This document shows positions 25,169 through 32,581 of a DNA stretch of 39,660 nt, in pieces. Within the stretch, counting starts at the first letter, position 1, and every line of letters begins with the position of its first letter. Position numbers and translations under genes: made by a program. The notes beneath the pieces are model-generated. The model made no database searches, had not been told where the DNA came from, and saw only the letters and a program-made list of their open reading frames with translations. The DNA is from a virus, in IMG/VR virus record IMGVR_UViG_3300020470_000057, positions 1-39,660 of that record. The stretch is one strand, 5' to 3'.

Positions 25169-25200
25169 TAAAAAAGCCCACGAATTTTGTGGGCTTTTTT
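25169..25200 (-). terminator. Intrinsic terminator after gp18
   Basis: A perfect 12-bp palindrome, AAAAAAGCCCAC with GTGGGCTTTTTT, encloses a 7- to 8-base loop and ends in six T on the minus strand. It lies 19 bases past the sheath stop. The symmetry means it could also stop transcription from the other side. Confidence 0.9.
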
Positions 25201-25218
25201 ATATTTTATTCCGATTTA

Positions 25219-28005
25219 TTATTCAGGAAATGTAGCACCTGTAGGTAATACTACAAAGTCTAGAACTATAAATTCAGCTGTTCTTGCAGGTTGAATGAAT
25301 ATCTGTCCTCTCAACTCGTTCCTATCAACAACATCAGGAGTATTGTTTGTTTCATCCATTACAACTCTAAATGCAGTTAAACCACTATTAGATTGTACAG
25401 ATTCCATATAAGGATTAACAATATTCAAGAATCTATTTCTTGTAGCTGAAGTATTTTGTTCAAATACAAGGAATCTTGAAGAAGAAGCAATAAATTTCCT
25501 TAATGCTATTAATAATCTTCTTACATTGATTCTATCAAGTGCTGATGGTTTTGCTTGGAGTGTTTTTTGACCCCATATACAAACACCCTCACCTGGGAAT
25601 GTTGCGATTGGATTAACTCTACCTTCGTAAAGTGTATCTCTTTCAGAATGAGTTAATCTATCTTTAGCCATAAGAACTTCGTTTAGTCCACCACGATTTA
25701 AACCAGCTGGTGCAAACCATGGGTGAGAGACTTTATCTGTAAAAGCGATAACACCAGGAACTACAACTGAAGGTGGCACCCATACATGTTTATTATTTTC
25801 ATCATCTACTATCTTAACCCATGGGTAATAAGTAGAAGCGAAGTTTGTATCTTCTGCCTGTACAGATGACACTGCTGTTGCTATTGTACCATTATACCCA
25901 TCAGAGTCGAATGGGAAGAATACATCACCCCTATCTTCTACTTTATCTCTTGTATAAGTATAAATCGCACCGTGTTCAGTTTTTGAAATTCCAGGAGTTA
26001 CTATCATATTGATATCAATTTCATCTGGATTTGATACTGTAGCTACCGCATTTTTAAATGCAGTTTGACCACCGGATGTCAATGGTTGTGAATGACCTAA
26101 ACCATAATTAACTCCGTCATTACTTGGACCTCCCCAAAATCTTGGGTCAAATCCATCAGTTCCGCCTTGGAAACCAAGAATAAATTTCTTATGTTCCAAT
26201 GAAGCAGTAACTGACAATCCACAATCACTTAAACTAAAGTCAGATGCTGTTACTGCTGATGTCACTGTTGATGGTAAAGCTGATAAGTAAGGTAATATGT
26301 CTTTCGCATATCCTGTTTTTTCAGTTGAACCACTATCAAAAGCTACTCCCATATGTTCTTTAGAATTATAATCACCAGCTCCACTTCCACTTTGACTAAA
26401 TTTCAATGGTATGTCTGTTGATACATCACCAGCATCACATTCAACTGGGAATGAATATTTTCCAAATCCAAATGGGACAACATCAGTACCGAGAGTTCCA
26501 TTATTTAAATTAGAATTTATCGTATCATTAGCTATTCTAATATATTTAGATTGAACTGGATAATCACCAGTAACATCAATCTTCAATGTATTAGTGTTAA
26601 ATGTTTCTTTTTGGTCACCTATTCTTCTAACCACAAAGTTAGGAGAATCAGGGTCTAAATTACAACCAGCATATGTTTCAAATGCTACTGGTCGTCTATC
26701 CGTATCATCAAATTGTCTAACAATAACATCAAATGAACCATAGTCAGAACCTGCTACATCACCAGCTTTCTTAATATTAGCAATAGCGATTTTACATTCT
26801 CTATTTGAAGCGTCTCCGTGAGATAATGTTTCAAATTTAAATAGGTTTATTTTACCTGATGTATTTCCAGAAGTTGCTCTACCTGTTCCAATAGCTCCAT
26901 CTGGTTGACTTTGAATATAAGGTGTTCTTGCATAATGTGAAGCATATCCACCATAAGCAGAAGTTTCTGTACTTAAGGTTAATGGGTCACTTGCACTTAA
27001 TTTATCAGCTGCACTTTTGAATATCATATGAACATATCCAGGATAAGAATGAGTAGGAGTTGCTCCTACACCTAATACATTACCAATATAATTTGCATCT
27101 CCACTATTCAATGACATTGATGGTGAAAAATCATTATTTTTCCATTTGATACCAAAATTACCAGCTGTAAATTCTTCACCAACTACTGTAGAAGCAAATG
27201 TTCCATCAGATGATGTTGGGAATATAGCCGCGTATACATTTTGATTTGCACCATTCACACCACCATTTACACCCAATTGACCATATAATCCACCATATAC
27301 ATAATTAGCCGCAGAAGATGCAGATAGTGTAAATCCTACCGAACCATCAAGAGAACCTGTAGTAAAACTGAATGAGCCAGTTGAACCAGCAGTTGCAGCT
27401 GAGTGTGATACGGTTAAAACATGTACGAACTGAGCATTACTGTGTTGTGCCCAATTACCAATTTCACTCGCAGCTAACGAAGATGTATTGATTGCACCTA
27501 TGAATTTTTGAGCTAAAGTTGTTGCTGCAGTTACACTTGCACCATCAACATAAAAGTCTGTATCTGTATTCGGTGATAGTGGAGCTGTATCTATTATAAA
27601 TCTATAAGTTGTTCCACTAGTTCCAGTAATAGAAATAAAATCTCCATCTGCACCTGTACCACCCAACGCTAAAGACCCAGTAGAACCTACTCCAGCTGTA
27701 CCAGAACCTTTAATTAATATAGCTTCTGTTGCTGTGTATCCTTCTGTTCCTAAAACTCTAACAATGGTAGCAGTACCGGCATTTTTTAAATAACTCTTTG
27801 CAGTATATGGTAAAAAATGTTTTGTATCTAAACCACCAAACTTTAATGTAAAATCTGAATAAGAATCCACTTTCGTTGGAACGAAAGCCGGTCCCTTATT
27901 ACATGTACCAATTAGTGCCGCACCCAGATTTGAGATGGCGGCTGGTAAAAACGACTGGTCTATCTCATTTGTAAATACACCAGGACTAACTACTCTTTCT
28001 GCCAT
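25219..28005 (-). CDS. gp18: Contractile tail sheath protein gp18
   Basis: Forms the contractile outer tail. The start VVSPGVFTNEIDQSF is typical of sheath proteins, as are RLLIALRKFIASSSRFLVFE and FNTNTLKIDV. The C-terminal third has WVPPSVVVPGVIAFTDK, then HPWFAPAGLNRGGL, FPGEGVCIWGQKTL and RNRFLNIVNPYMESV, the conserved handshake and tube-contact region. At 928 residues it is far longer than T4 gp18 (659). The extra length is in the Ser/Thr/Gly-rich region at about residues 100-300, with SAS- and GSTGS-type sequences like surface-exposed beta domains. GGAGAAATATA precedes ATG 28005. A strong terminator follows. Confidence 0.92.
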   Translation of the reverse strand: MAERVVSPGVFTNEIDQSFLPAAISNLGAALIGTCNKGPAFVPTKVDSYSDFTLKFGGLDTKHFLPYTAKSYLKNAGTATIVRVLGTEGYTATEAILIKGSGTAGVGSTGSLALGGTGADGDFISITGTSGTTYRFIIDTAPLSPNTDTDFYVDGASVTAATTLAQKFIGAINTSSLAASEIGNWAQHSNAQFVHVLTVSHSAATAGSTGSFSFTTGSLDGSVGFTLSASSAANYVYGGLYGQLGVNGGVNGANQNVYAAIFPTSSDGTFASTVVGEEFTAGNFGIKWKNNDFSPSMSLNSGDANYIGNVLGVGATPTHSYPGYVHMIFKSAADKLSASDPLTLSTETSAYGGYASHYARTPYIQSQPDGAIGTGRATSGNTSGKINLFKFETLSHGDASNRECKIAIANIKKAGDVAGSDYGSFDVIVRQFDDTDRRPVAFETYAGCNLDPDSPNFVVRRIGDQKETFNTNTLKIDVTGDYPVQSKYIRIANDTINSNLNNGTLGTDVVPFGFGKYSFPVECDAGDVSTDIPLKFSQSGSGAGDYNSKEHMGVAFDSGSTEKTGYAKDILPYLSALPSTVTSAVTASDFSLSDCGLSVTASLEHKKFILGFQGGTDGFDPRFWGGPSNDGVNYGLGHSQPLTSGGQTAFKNAVATVSNPDEIDINMIVTPGISKTEHGAIYTYTRDKVEDRGDVFFPFDSDGYNGTIATAVSSVQAEDTNFASTYYPWVKIVDDENNKHVWVPPSVVVPGVIAFTDKVSHPWFAPAGLNRGGLNEVLMAKDRLTHSERDTLYEGRVNPIATFPGEGVCIWGQKTLQAKPSALDRINVRRLLIALRKFIASSSRFLVFEQNTSATRNRFLNIVNPYMESVQSNSGLTAFRVVMDETNNTPDVVDRNELRGQIFIQPARTAEFIVLDFVVLPTGATFPE

Positions 28006-28035
28006 TATATTTCTCCAATTAATTTATATATTAAT

Positions 28036-28329
28036 TTATTTGTCTTTACTATCATTCTCTAATGGTGTAAAAACTCCAGTTGTTGGGTCTAAACTACCTT
28101 GACCATATTTCTTTGTTAGTTCTTGAACAAGTTCTTGTTCTTTTACCTGTAAATTAACAAATTCATTCTTAGCTTCAGCATCTTGTCTATCCAAGTCTTC
28201 TGCTTGTCTTTGAAAATTTAATTTAGCTATTGATAATCTCCCAAGTTTGTTCTGAACTTTCATGTATGAGTCTTGTAGTTCTTTTAATGATTTAACCTCT
28301 TCTTCTGTAAATTTTGTTTCACCTGCCAT
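28036..28329 (-). CDS. Coiled-coil virion-associated protein, 97 residues
   Basis: A heptad-rich helix runs from about residue 8 to 75 (LKELQDSYMKVQNKLGRLSI, then EFVNLQVKEQELVQELTKKY) and ends with YGQGSLDPTTGVFTPLEN. This combination, a long helix followed by KYG-x-G-x-LDP-x-TG-x-F, is a type I associate with small conserved proteins of marine T4-like phages; no function is known to me. It lies 30 bases upstream of the sheath start, behind GGAGGTTATATCAA. A neck or sheath-assembly role is possible from position only. Confidence 0.6.
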   Translation of the reverse strand: MAGETKFTEEEVKSLKELQDSYMKVQNKLGRLSIAKLNFQRQAEDLDRQDAEAKNEFVNLQVKEQELVQELTKKYGQGSLDPTTGVFTPLENDSKDK

Positions 28330-28410
28330 TTGATATAACCTCCATTTATTATACAGTATTCATCATTAATAAGTATGTATTAAATCGCTCAAACGATTGT
28401 TTTTTTTGTA

Positions 28411-29298
28411 CTAATCCTTAACTTCTGGTGTTCTTTTTTGTACATAAGGTGAATTTGATTCAAGATTTTCACTAAATGTAACTCTTCCAGCAGTTAAAGT
28501 TTTTTTAGCATTAAATTGTTGTTTTTTAACAAGGTTTGTAATTACTTCTGGAATTAGATATCCATTCAGTTGAACTGAAAAAGTTGTTCTTACAATTCTA
28601 TCAGTGCCCGCTGAAAGAGAACTTGCGTCTTGTAGTCCTCCTTGTATAGCACATAAAAATCTATAAGAAGTACTATCTCCCCAGTAAGTTTTATTTTGAT
28701 GTAAAAATTCTTCTGTAACAGTATTCATTTGTTCCATAAATGAAGTCCATATTACAAAATCATAGGTAAGATTGACATATTCAGGTGGACCTGTTACTAT
28801 GGATTCCATAACAGGTTTAACTCCTTGCTCAACAGAAAATCTTGTATATTGATTATCTTTAGACCACTTTGAAGACCTCATATGAGTTATATATTCTTTA
28901 TTTAAATCTTGTTTCCAAGAAGGTAGAAGGTCATTAAATTCTAAAGAAGTTCTTCTAAACATAATCATAGGTAATACTAAACTACCATTTTTATCTCTCA
29001 TCACTCCATTCTTTCTAACATTAGCCCATCTTTCCATATTAGCATATACTAAAGGAACTTTAATCATTTCACCATTTTCTTTTACTCTTAATTTCATAAC
29101 TTTATTGATATGATTGACAAGAGATGTATCTAAATCTTTTAATGCTATAGAAAAATTATCACTAAAATTATTACCTGGTACAAATGACTTTTCCCTATTA
29201 CCAACATCATTTCTAATAGTGTCTCCTTTATTAGATACTTGTTCTGCTCTATTAAAATCTAATGGTGGAAATGGATTAGTTATTGGTTTAACAGCCAT
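28411..29298 (-). CDS. gp15: gp15-like tail completion / sheath terminator protein
   Basis: T4 gp15 caps the tail and joins it to the neck. Parallels in order over 295 residues: MIKVPLVYANMERWANVRKN (T4: RVPITYAS), then LPMIMFRRTSLEFND, then YVNLTYDFVIWTSFMEQMNT with EEFL (T4: MIYELSIFTRYEDDMFQIVE), then TTFSVQLNGYLIPE (T4: LTFEVNGWMYPP). The gene also sits in the expected place, after gp13 and gp14 and before gp18. The first 50 residues differ from T4. Its ATG overlaps the stop of the adjacent Cys-rich gene by one base. The call rests on remembered similarity to T4 gp15, so I rate it probable rather than sure. Confidence 0.7.
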   Translation of the reverse strand: MAVKPITNPFPPLDFNRAEQVSNKGDTIRNDVGNREKSFVPGNNFSDNFSIALKDLDTSLVNHINKVMKLRVKENGEMIKVPLVYANMERWANVRKNGVMRDKNGSLVLPMIMFRRTSLEFNDLLPSWKQDLNKEYITHMRSSKWSKDNQYTRFSVEQGVKPVMESIVTGPPEYVNLTYDFVIWTSFMEQMNTVTEEFLHQNKTYWGDSTSYRFLCAIQGGLQDASSLSAGTDRIVRTTFSVQLNGYLIPEVITNLVKKQQFNAKKTLTAGRVTFSENLESNSPYVQKRTPEVKD

Positions 29299-29627
29299 TA
29301 TCTAGTTCTCCCCCTACTGTTATCCGTCAGAGAACAACATCTCTGTACTAAATTCTGGCCAGGATTGTTAAAACCATCTGTATTATATGGATACCTCATA
29401 CCACATGGAACTGTTCCTGGAGGACAAGGTGCTAAAATTTGGTCACCACCTACTGTACCAGGAACTCTCCTCATAGTACCTAATCCAGGCCTTGTACCCA
29501 ATGACCTTGTTGTTCTTCCACCTATAACATGTATATTTTGTCTAGTATTGGTTACAATATTTTTTTTTCTATTGAATTTACTGAGGTCTTTAGCATTTGT
29601 AAAAAATTGTCTTTTACCTTTAGCCAT
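29298..29627 (-). CDS. Cys-rich paralogue 3 (FTNAKDLSKF family)
   Basis: This 109-residue basic protein shares its N-terminus with two genes upstream: QFFTNAKDLSKFNRKKNIVT, then a conserved GGRTTRS. Its C-terminal half has CPPGTVPCGM and a closing CC, again like the paralogues. It is the most divergent copy. The ATG lies inside the end of the 117-residue gene (8-base overlap), and its stop overlaps the gp15 ATG. The layout suggests a small virion protein made in step with neck genes. Function unknown. Confidence 0.65.
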   Translation of the reverse strand: MAKGKRQFFTNAKDLSKFNRKKNIVTNTRQNIHVIGGRTTRSLGTRPGLGTMRRVPGTVGGDQILAPCPPGTVPCGMRYPYNTDGFNNPGQNLVQRCCSLTDNSRGRTR

Positions 29628-29973
29628 TTTTTCTTCTCCTCAAATCCCGTAATTTATCTAATTTATTATTTACTTTTCCTTTTGTAACCTCTGACTTTAC
29701 TGCGTTTTTATCAACTTTTCCAATTGCAATTTCTCTTTTTATATCCACTTCAACAGGTCCGACATTTAAAGTTTTAGATTGATTATTTTCTCCATAAATA
29801 TTTACAGGATTACTACGAATTGAATCAATTTTTTGAGACAACATATTAAATAATCTATTCATATCCAAATTATTATTTGTATTAGTATTAACAACCTGTT
29901 CTTTAACAACTTTCTTTTTTTTGTTGTCTAATGTAAAAAATTTCATTCCTGTTTTTAATGGTTTAACTGACAT
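29620..29973 (-). CDS. Basic Asn/Lys-rich protein, 117 residues, unknown
   Basis: Not part of the Cys-rich family that surrounds it: it has no cysteine. It contains a Lys run with KKKKVVKEQV, an Asn-rich linker (NTNTNNNLDMN), a short helix, a segment of small beta-like repeats (LNVGPVEVDIKREIAIGKVD) and a very basic tail (LRDLRRRKNG). A structural or scaffolding role is possible given its place between gp14 and gp15. It is preceded by GGAGATAATT and separated from the next upstream stop by two bases. Not recognised. Confidence 0.55.
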   Translation of the reverse strand: MSVKPLKTGMKFFTLDNKKKKVVKEQVVNTNTNNNLDMNRLFNMLSQKIDSIRSNPVNIYGENNQSKTLNVGPVEVDIKREIAIGKVDKNAVKSEVTKGKVNNKLDKLRDLRRRKNG

Positions 29974-29975
29974 AA

Positions 29976-30386
29976 TTATCTCCTATCCCTACCTTGTCCA
30001 CCACCACCACCGGTAGTTAGAGGCTGACACACACAATGTTGATAAGTATTCATTCCTAAATAAACCTCACCATCTGATTGGTGACCATACATCATCACAG
30101 CTTGGTGTGTAGGAGGACATTCAGTAACCATACCTCCATTAAATCGACATCCTTGCATTCTTTCAGTTCGAGTACCAAGTTGATTCATTATAAATTCAGG
30201 ACTCGCATGTTGAGCAGCTCTACCCCCACCAGGGTCGTGTTGATTCATTGGATTATTAGGATTATTAGGAATAGTTCTTCTACCGTGAACTGCATTAGAT
30301 ACATTTTTAGTATTTGTTACTCTTCTCGGTCTTCGAGTAAACTTATTTATATCTCTAGCATTGGTTATATATTGTTTTTTCGCCAT
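29976..30386 (-). CDS. Cys-rich paralogue 2 (YITNARDINKF family)
   Basis: 136 residues beginning MAKKQYITNARDINKFTRRP and continuing RRVTNTKNVSNAVHGRRTIP, nearly the same N-terminus as the next gene upstream. The middle is Asn/Pro-rich (NNPNNPMNQ). The C-terminus has MQGCRFNGGMVTECPP and QHCVCQPL, ending in a Gly run and Arg/Asp residues. With four cysteines in CPP and CVC settings it may bind metal or form disulfides in the virion. The N-terminal half is rich in Arg and could bind DNA or a partner. The three copies suggest tandem duplication; a neck, collar or decoration function is only a guess. Confidence 0.65.
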   Translation of the reverse strand: MAKKQYITNARDINKFTRRPRRVTNTKNVSNAVHGRRTIPNNPNNPMNQHDPGGGRAAQHASPEFIMNQLGTRTERMQGCRFNGGMVTECPPTHQAVMMYGHQSDGEVYLGMNTYQHCVCQPLTTGGGGGQGRDRR

Positions 30387-30396
30387 TTTATTACCC

Positions 30397-30759
30397 CTAC
30401 CTACTTCGACCTCTTTGTGACTGAGTACGAGTTACACAAACACATCGCCTCTGTCCAACAGAACCCATCCCACCACCTGCAGGTTGTTCGGAATATGAAA
30501 TTGTAGCCATATATCCAGGAGGACATCCTACGCCATACCAACCATCAGGTCCTTCACACATTTGAATCCTTATATTATCATCACCAGTGCCCGTATTCTG
30601 ACCTCTCATACTTTCTTGTCTGATGGAACGAACTCCAGTTGGATTAGTTCTTCTACCATGAACTGCATTCTGAACATCTTTAGTATTCGTTACTATCCTT
30701 TTCCTTCCTCGAAATTTGTTAATATCTCGAGCATTTGTAAAGTATTGTTTTTTTGACAT
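30397..30759 (-). CDS. Cys-rich paralogue 1 (YFTNARDINKF family)
   Basis: 120 residues beginning MSKKQYFTNARDINKFRGRK and continuing RIVTNTKDVQNAVHGRRTNP, the closest relative of paralogue 2. The C-terminal half has CEGPDGWYGVGCPPGYMATI and RRCVCVTR, so the CPPG and CVC positions are shared. It ends in an Arg/Ser-rich tail (SQRGRSR). A TAGGAGAATATAA site precedes ATG 30759. It is the first copy downstream of the gp14-like gene. Not recognised as a named family. Confidence 0.65.
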   Translation of the reverse strand: MSKKQYFTNARDINKFRGRKRIVTNTKDVQNAVHGRRTNPTGVRSIRQESMRGQNTGTGDDNIRIQMCEGPDGWYGVGCPPGYMATISYSEQPAGGGMGSVGQRRCVCVTRTQSQRGRSR

Positions 30760-30769
30760 TTATATTCTC

Positions 30770-31243
30770 CTAATGTTTTCTTTCATCAAAATTAATCGAA
30801 GATAACCTTGTTCTGTGAGCCGTAGCCCTCACTTGGTGTTTAAAGTTTTGGTGGCCACCTATCAATTGTGGTTCAGTAACACCATTTAATTCCCAATAAT
30901 AATCATTCCAATCCACAATATCACCGACTTCTGGATAAAAATTAGAACCAGATAATGAATTTCTATGGAAGTATAATTCAATAGAAGCATTAACATCATT
31001 ACCAAATTCTTCTTCTTCAACTTCAGGTTCATTAAACTGAATTAAACAATTAACTCTAAATCCCTTTTCAAATGTTTTAGCTCCACCTCCGACAGCTTCA
31101 CCATAAAGATTAGTCTCCGTATCATCAAGAGATATTTTATATATGTCAACAGTTTGACCTACAATTTCATCAATCAATTCTTCATTAAAAGAATCTATCA
31201 ATTGTATTTCTTTCTGCGGTATAAAAAATGGTTTTTCTGCCAT
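30770..31243 (-). CDS. gp14: gp14-like neck protein
   Basis: Probable head-tail joining protein. The segment ETNLYGEAVGGGAKTFEKGF, then VNCLIQFNEPEVEEEEFGND, then SIELYFHRNSLSG and PEVGDIVDWNDYYWELNGVT match the layout of T4 gp14 (YG/FGE, a DEVTLSI-type strand, then P-x-EGDLIYFP and FEI). At 157 residues it is shorter than T4 gp14 (256), lacking the C-terminal third. It lies 4 bases after gp13, the partner with which gp14 forms the neck in T4. The ribosome site is GGATAATAC. The call relies on order and this weak similarity. Confidence 0.65.
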   Translation of the reverse strand: MAEKPFFIPQKEIQLIDSFNEELIDEIVGQTVDIYKISLDDTETNLYGEAVGGGAKTFEKGFRVNCLIQFNEPEVEEEEFGNDVNASIELYFHRNSLSGSNFYPEVGDIVDWNDYYWELNGVTEPQLIGGHQNFKHQVRATAHRTRLSSINFDERKH

Positions 31244-31247
31244 AGTA

Positions 31248-32468
31248 TTATCCTAAATAGATACCAAGTGGTGATTTGTTCAATACCGCTTGGTTCGCAT
31301 CCGCTCGTTCTTGTTCTAATCTAGCTTGTTCACTTGTACTAAGACTTTCTAAAAGTTCTCTTAATTCAGTTAACAACTCTCCTTTCTCTTCCCTACCTTC
31401 ACCTTTCAATGCTTCTCCATCCATTGTCACCTCACCATTTGGAAGTGGCATTGAAGCATACTTACTTCTAATAATTCCAAGTAGTTCTTTTGCTAATGCT
31501 AAAGTATATTTTCTAATCCATTGTCTACCAGGTCCGTTTATCGTATGATATTTTATAAAGGTAAAAGGAACATTTGATGGGTCAGATACTTTATCTTCAA
31601 CATAACTTGGAGTTACATCATTTAAGTCATCTTTTATAAAATATTGAAACCATACTTTTTTACCTTCATCTCCCTCATCAGGTGATGGAAATATTTTAAC
31701 TTTGTTATTATTAATCTGAAAAGAATAATTTGATTTTCTAATATAATCACTTGATTCAATAGCCTGTGACCTCAATACATCATAATATAATGGTCTCATT
31801 ATAAATGTAGTAGATGGTGAGTATGAACCAAATCCAAATGCATCTATCATATTTCTTTGGTCATACGAACCAGCCATTGGGTCATAAAATTTTGAAATAG
31901 CTGCGGGACCTGAATTAAATACTTGTTGTACTACAATTCTTTTATTTGAAGACCCACTTAATTCTGAATGAGTAGCCACAGAAGCACTAAAAGCAGATTG
32001 TAAATCATAGTCTTGAATCCCATCAGATAATGTTATTGAAGCACTATATAAATTAGCTGTCCCACCGACACCCGCATTTTCACCATAAGTTTCTGATAAG
32101 GTAATAGTAGCACCCATACTTGGATAAACTGGATTATGTTTTTGTGAAGAACCTGAAGTAAAAACAGAACCTGATATAGAAGCACTTGTGTTAGCATATT
32201 GACTCCAATACCAATTTTTCATATTATAATTATTTACTTGAGTTGAATACTCGTGAATAGCTTCTTCAAAAACTGCATATATTGAAGCACTATTAAATTC
32301 TAATTGCATTACAGGGTGACCCAATCTTTTAGCTACCCAATTACATATACTCACACTTTCACTACAAAAAGTCAAATCATCGGTATAAGAATTTAGTGGT
32401 GTTCCTGTTAAACACGCATTAGAAGATTGGTCAGGGTCTACATATATATACTGAAATTTATCAGCCAT
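31248..32468 (-). CDS. gp13: gp13-like neck protein
   Basis: Neck protein that joins the portal end of the head to the tail. The N-terminal block WVAKRLGHPVMQLEFNSASI and VFEEAIHEYSTQVNNYN matches T4 gp13 ([28 protein letters not shown]). The C-terminal block WIRKYTLALAKELLGIIRSK, then LPNGEVTMDGEALKGEGREE, ending PLGIYLG, matches T4 (WVKDYATALAKELNGQI, MLPGGVTIDGQRL, PFGILVG). At 406 residues it is longer than T4 gp13 (309). The extra is a Ser-rich middle (residues 90-200) that looks like surface beta structure. It has a candidate late promoter about 30 bases upstream, followed by GGAGAATATTA. Confidence 0.85.
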   Translation of the reverse strand: MADKFQYIYVDPDQSSNACLTGTPLNSYTDDLTFCSESVSICNWVAKRLGHPVMQLEFNSASIYAVFEEAIHEYSTQVNNYNMKNWYWSQYANTSASISGSVFTSGSSQKHNPVYPSMGATITLSETYGENAGVGGTANLYSASITLSDGIQDYDLQSAFSASVATHSELSGSSNKRIVVQQVFNSGPAAISKFYDPMAGSYDQRNMIDAFGFGSYSPSTTFIMRPLYYDVLRSQAIESSDYIRKSNYSFQINNNKVKIFPSPDEGDEGKKVWFQYFIKDDLNDVTPSYVEDKVSDPSNVPFTFIKYHTINGPGRQWIRKYTLALAKELLGIIRSKYASMPLPNGEVTMDGEALKGEGREEKGELLTELRELLESLSTSEQARLEQERADANQAVLNKSPLGIYLG

Positions 32469-32496
32469 TAATATTCTCCAAAATTAGATATTTTCG

Positions 32497-32511
32497 TTCA
32501 TTTATAAATAT
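32497..32511 (-). promoter_or_regulatory. Candidate late promoter, neck-sheath unit
   Basis: The minus strand reads ATATTTATAAATGAA, one base from the element at 22766-22780 and close to the T4 late box on this strand as well (TATAAATG). It starts directly after the gp23 terminator and lies 29 bases before the gp13 ATG. Confidence 0.55.
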
Positions 32512-32517
32512 CAAGTA

Positions 32518-32551
32518 AAACAAAAAAGGGTGAGATATTTCCCACCCTTTT
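32518..32551 (-). terminator. Intrinsic terminator after gp23
   Basis: AAAAGGGTG pairs with CACCCTTTT (9 bp) around a 10-base loop, and the minus strand continues TTTTTTGTTTT. It begins about 30 bases past the capsid stop. Confidence 0.88.
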
Positions 32552-32581
32552 AAGTTTAAGTTGTAATTAAGTTAACCCTAA

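Noticed and set aside
28383-28408. Plus-strand hairpin AATCG/CGATT followed by eight T
   Set aside because: The stem is only 5 bp, and there is no plus-strand gene to end; on the minus strand it lacks a T-run.
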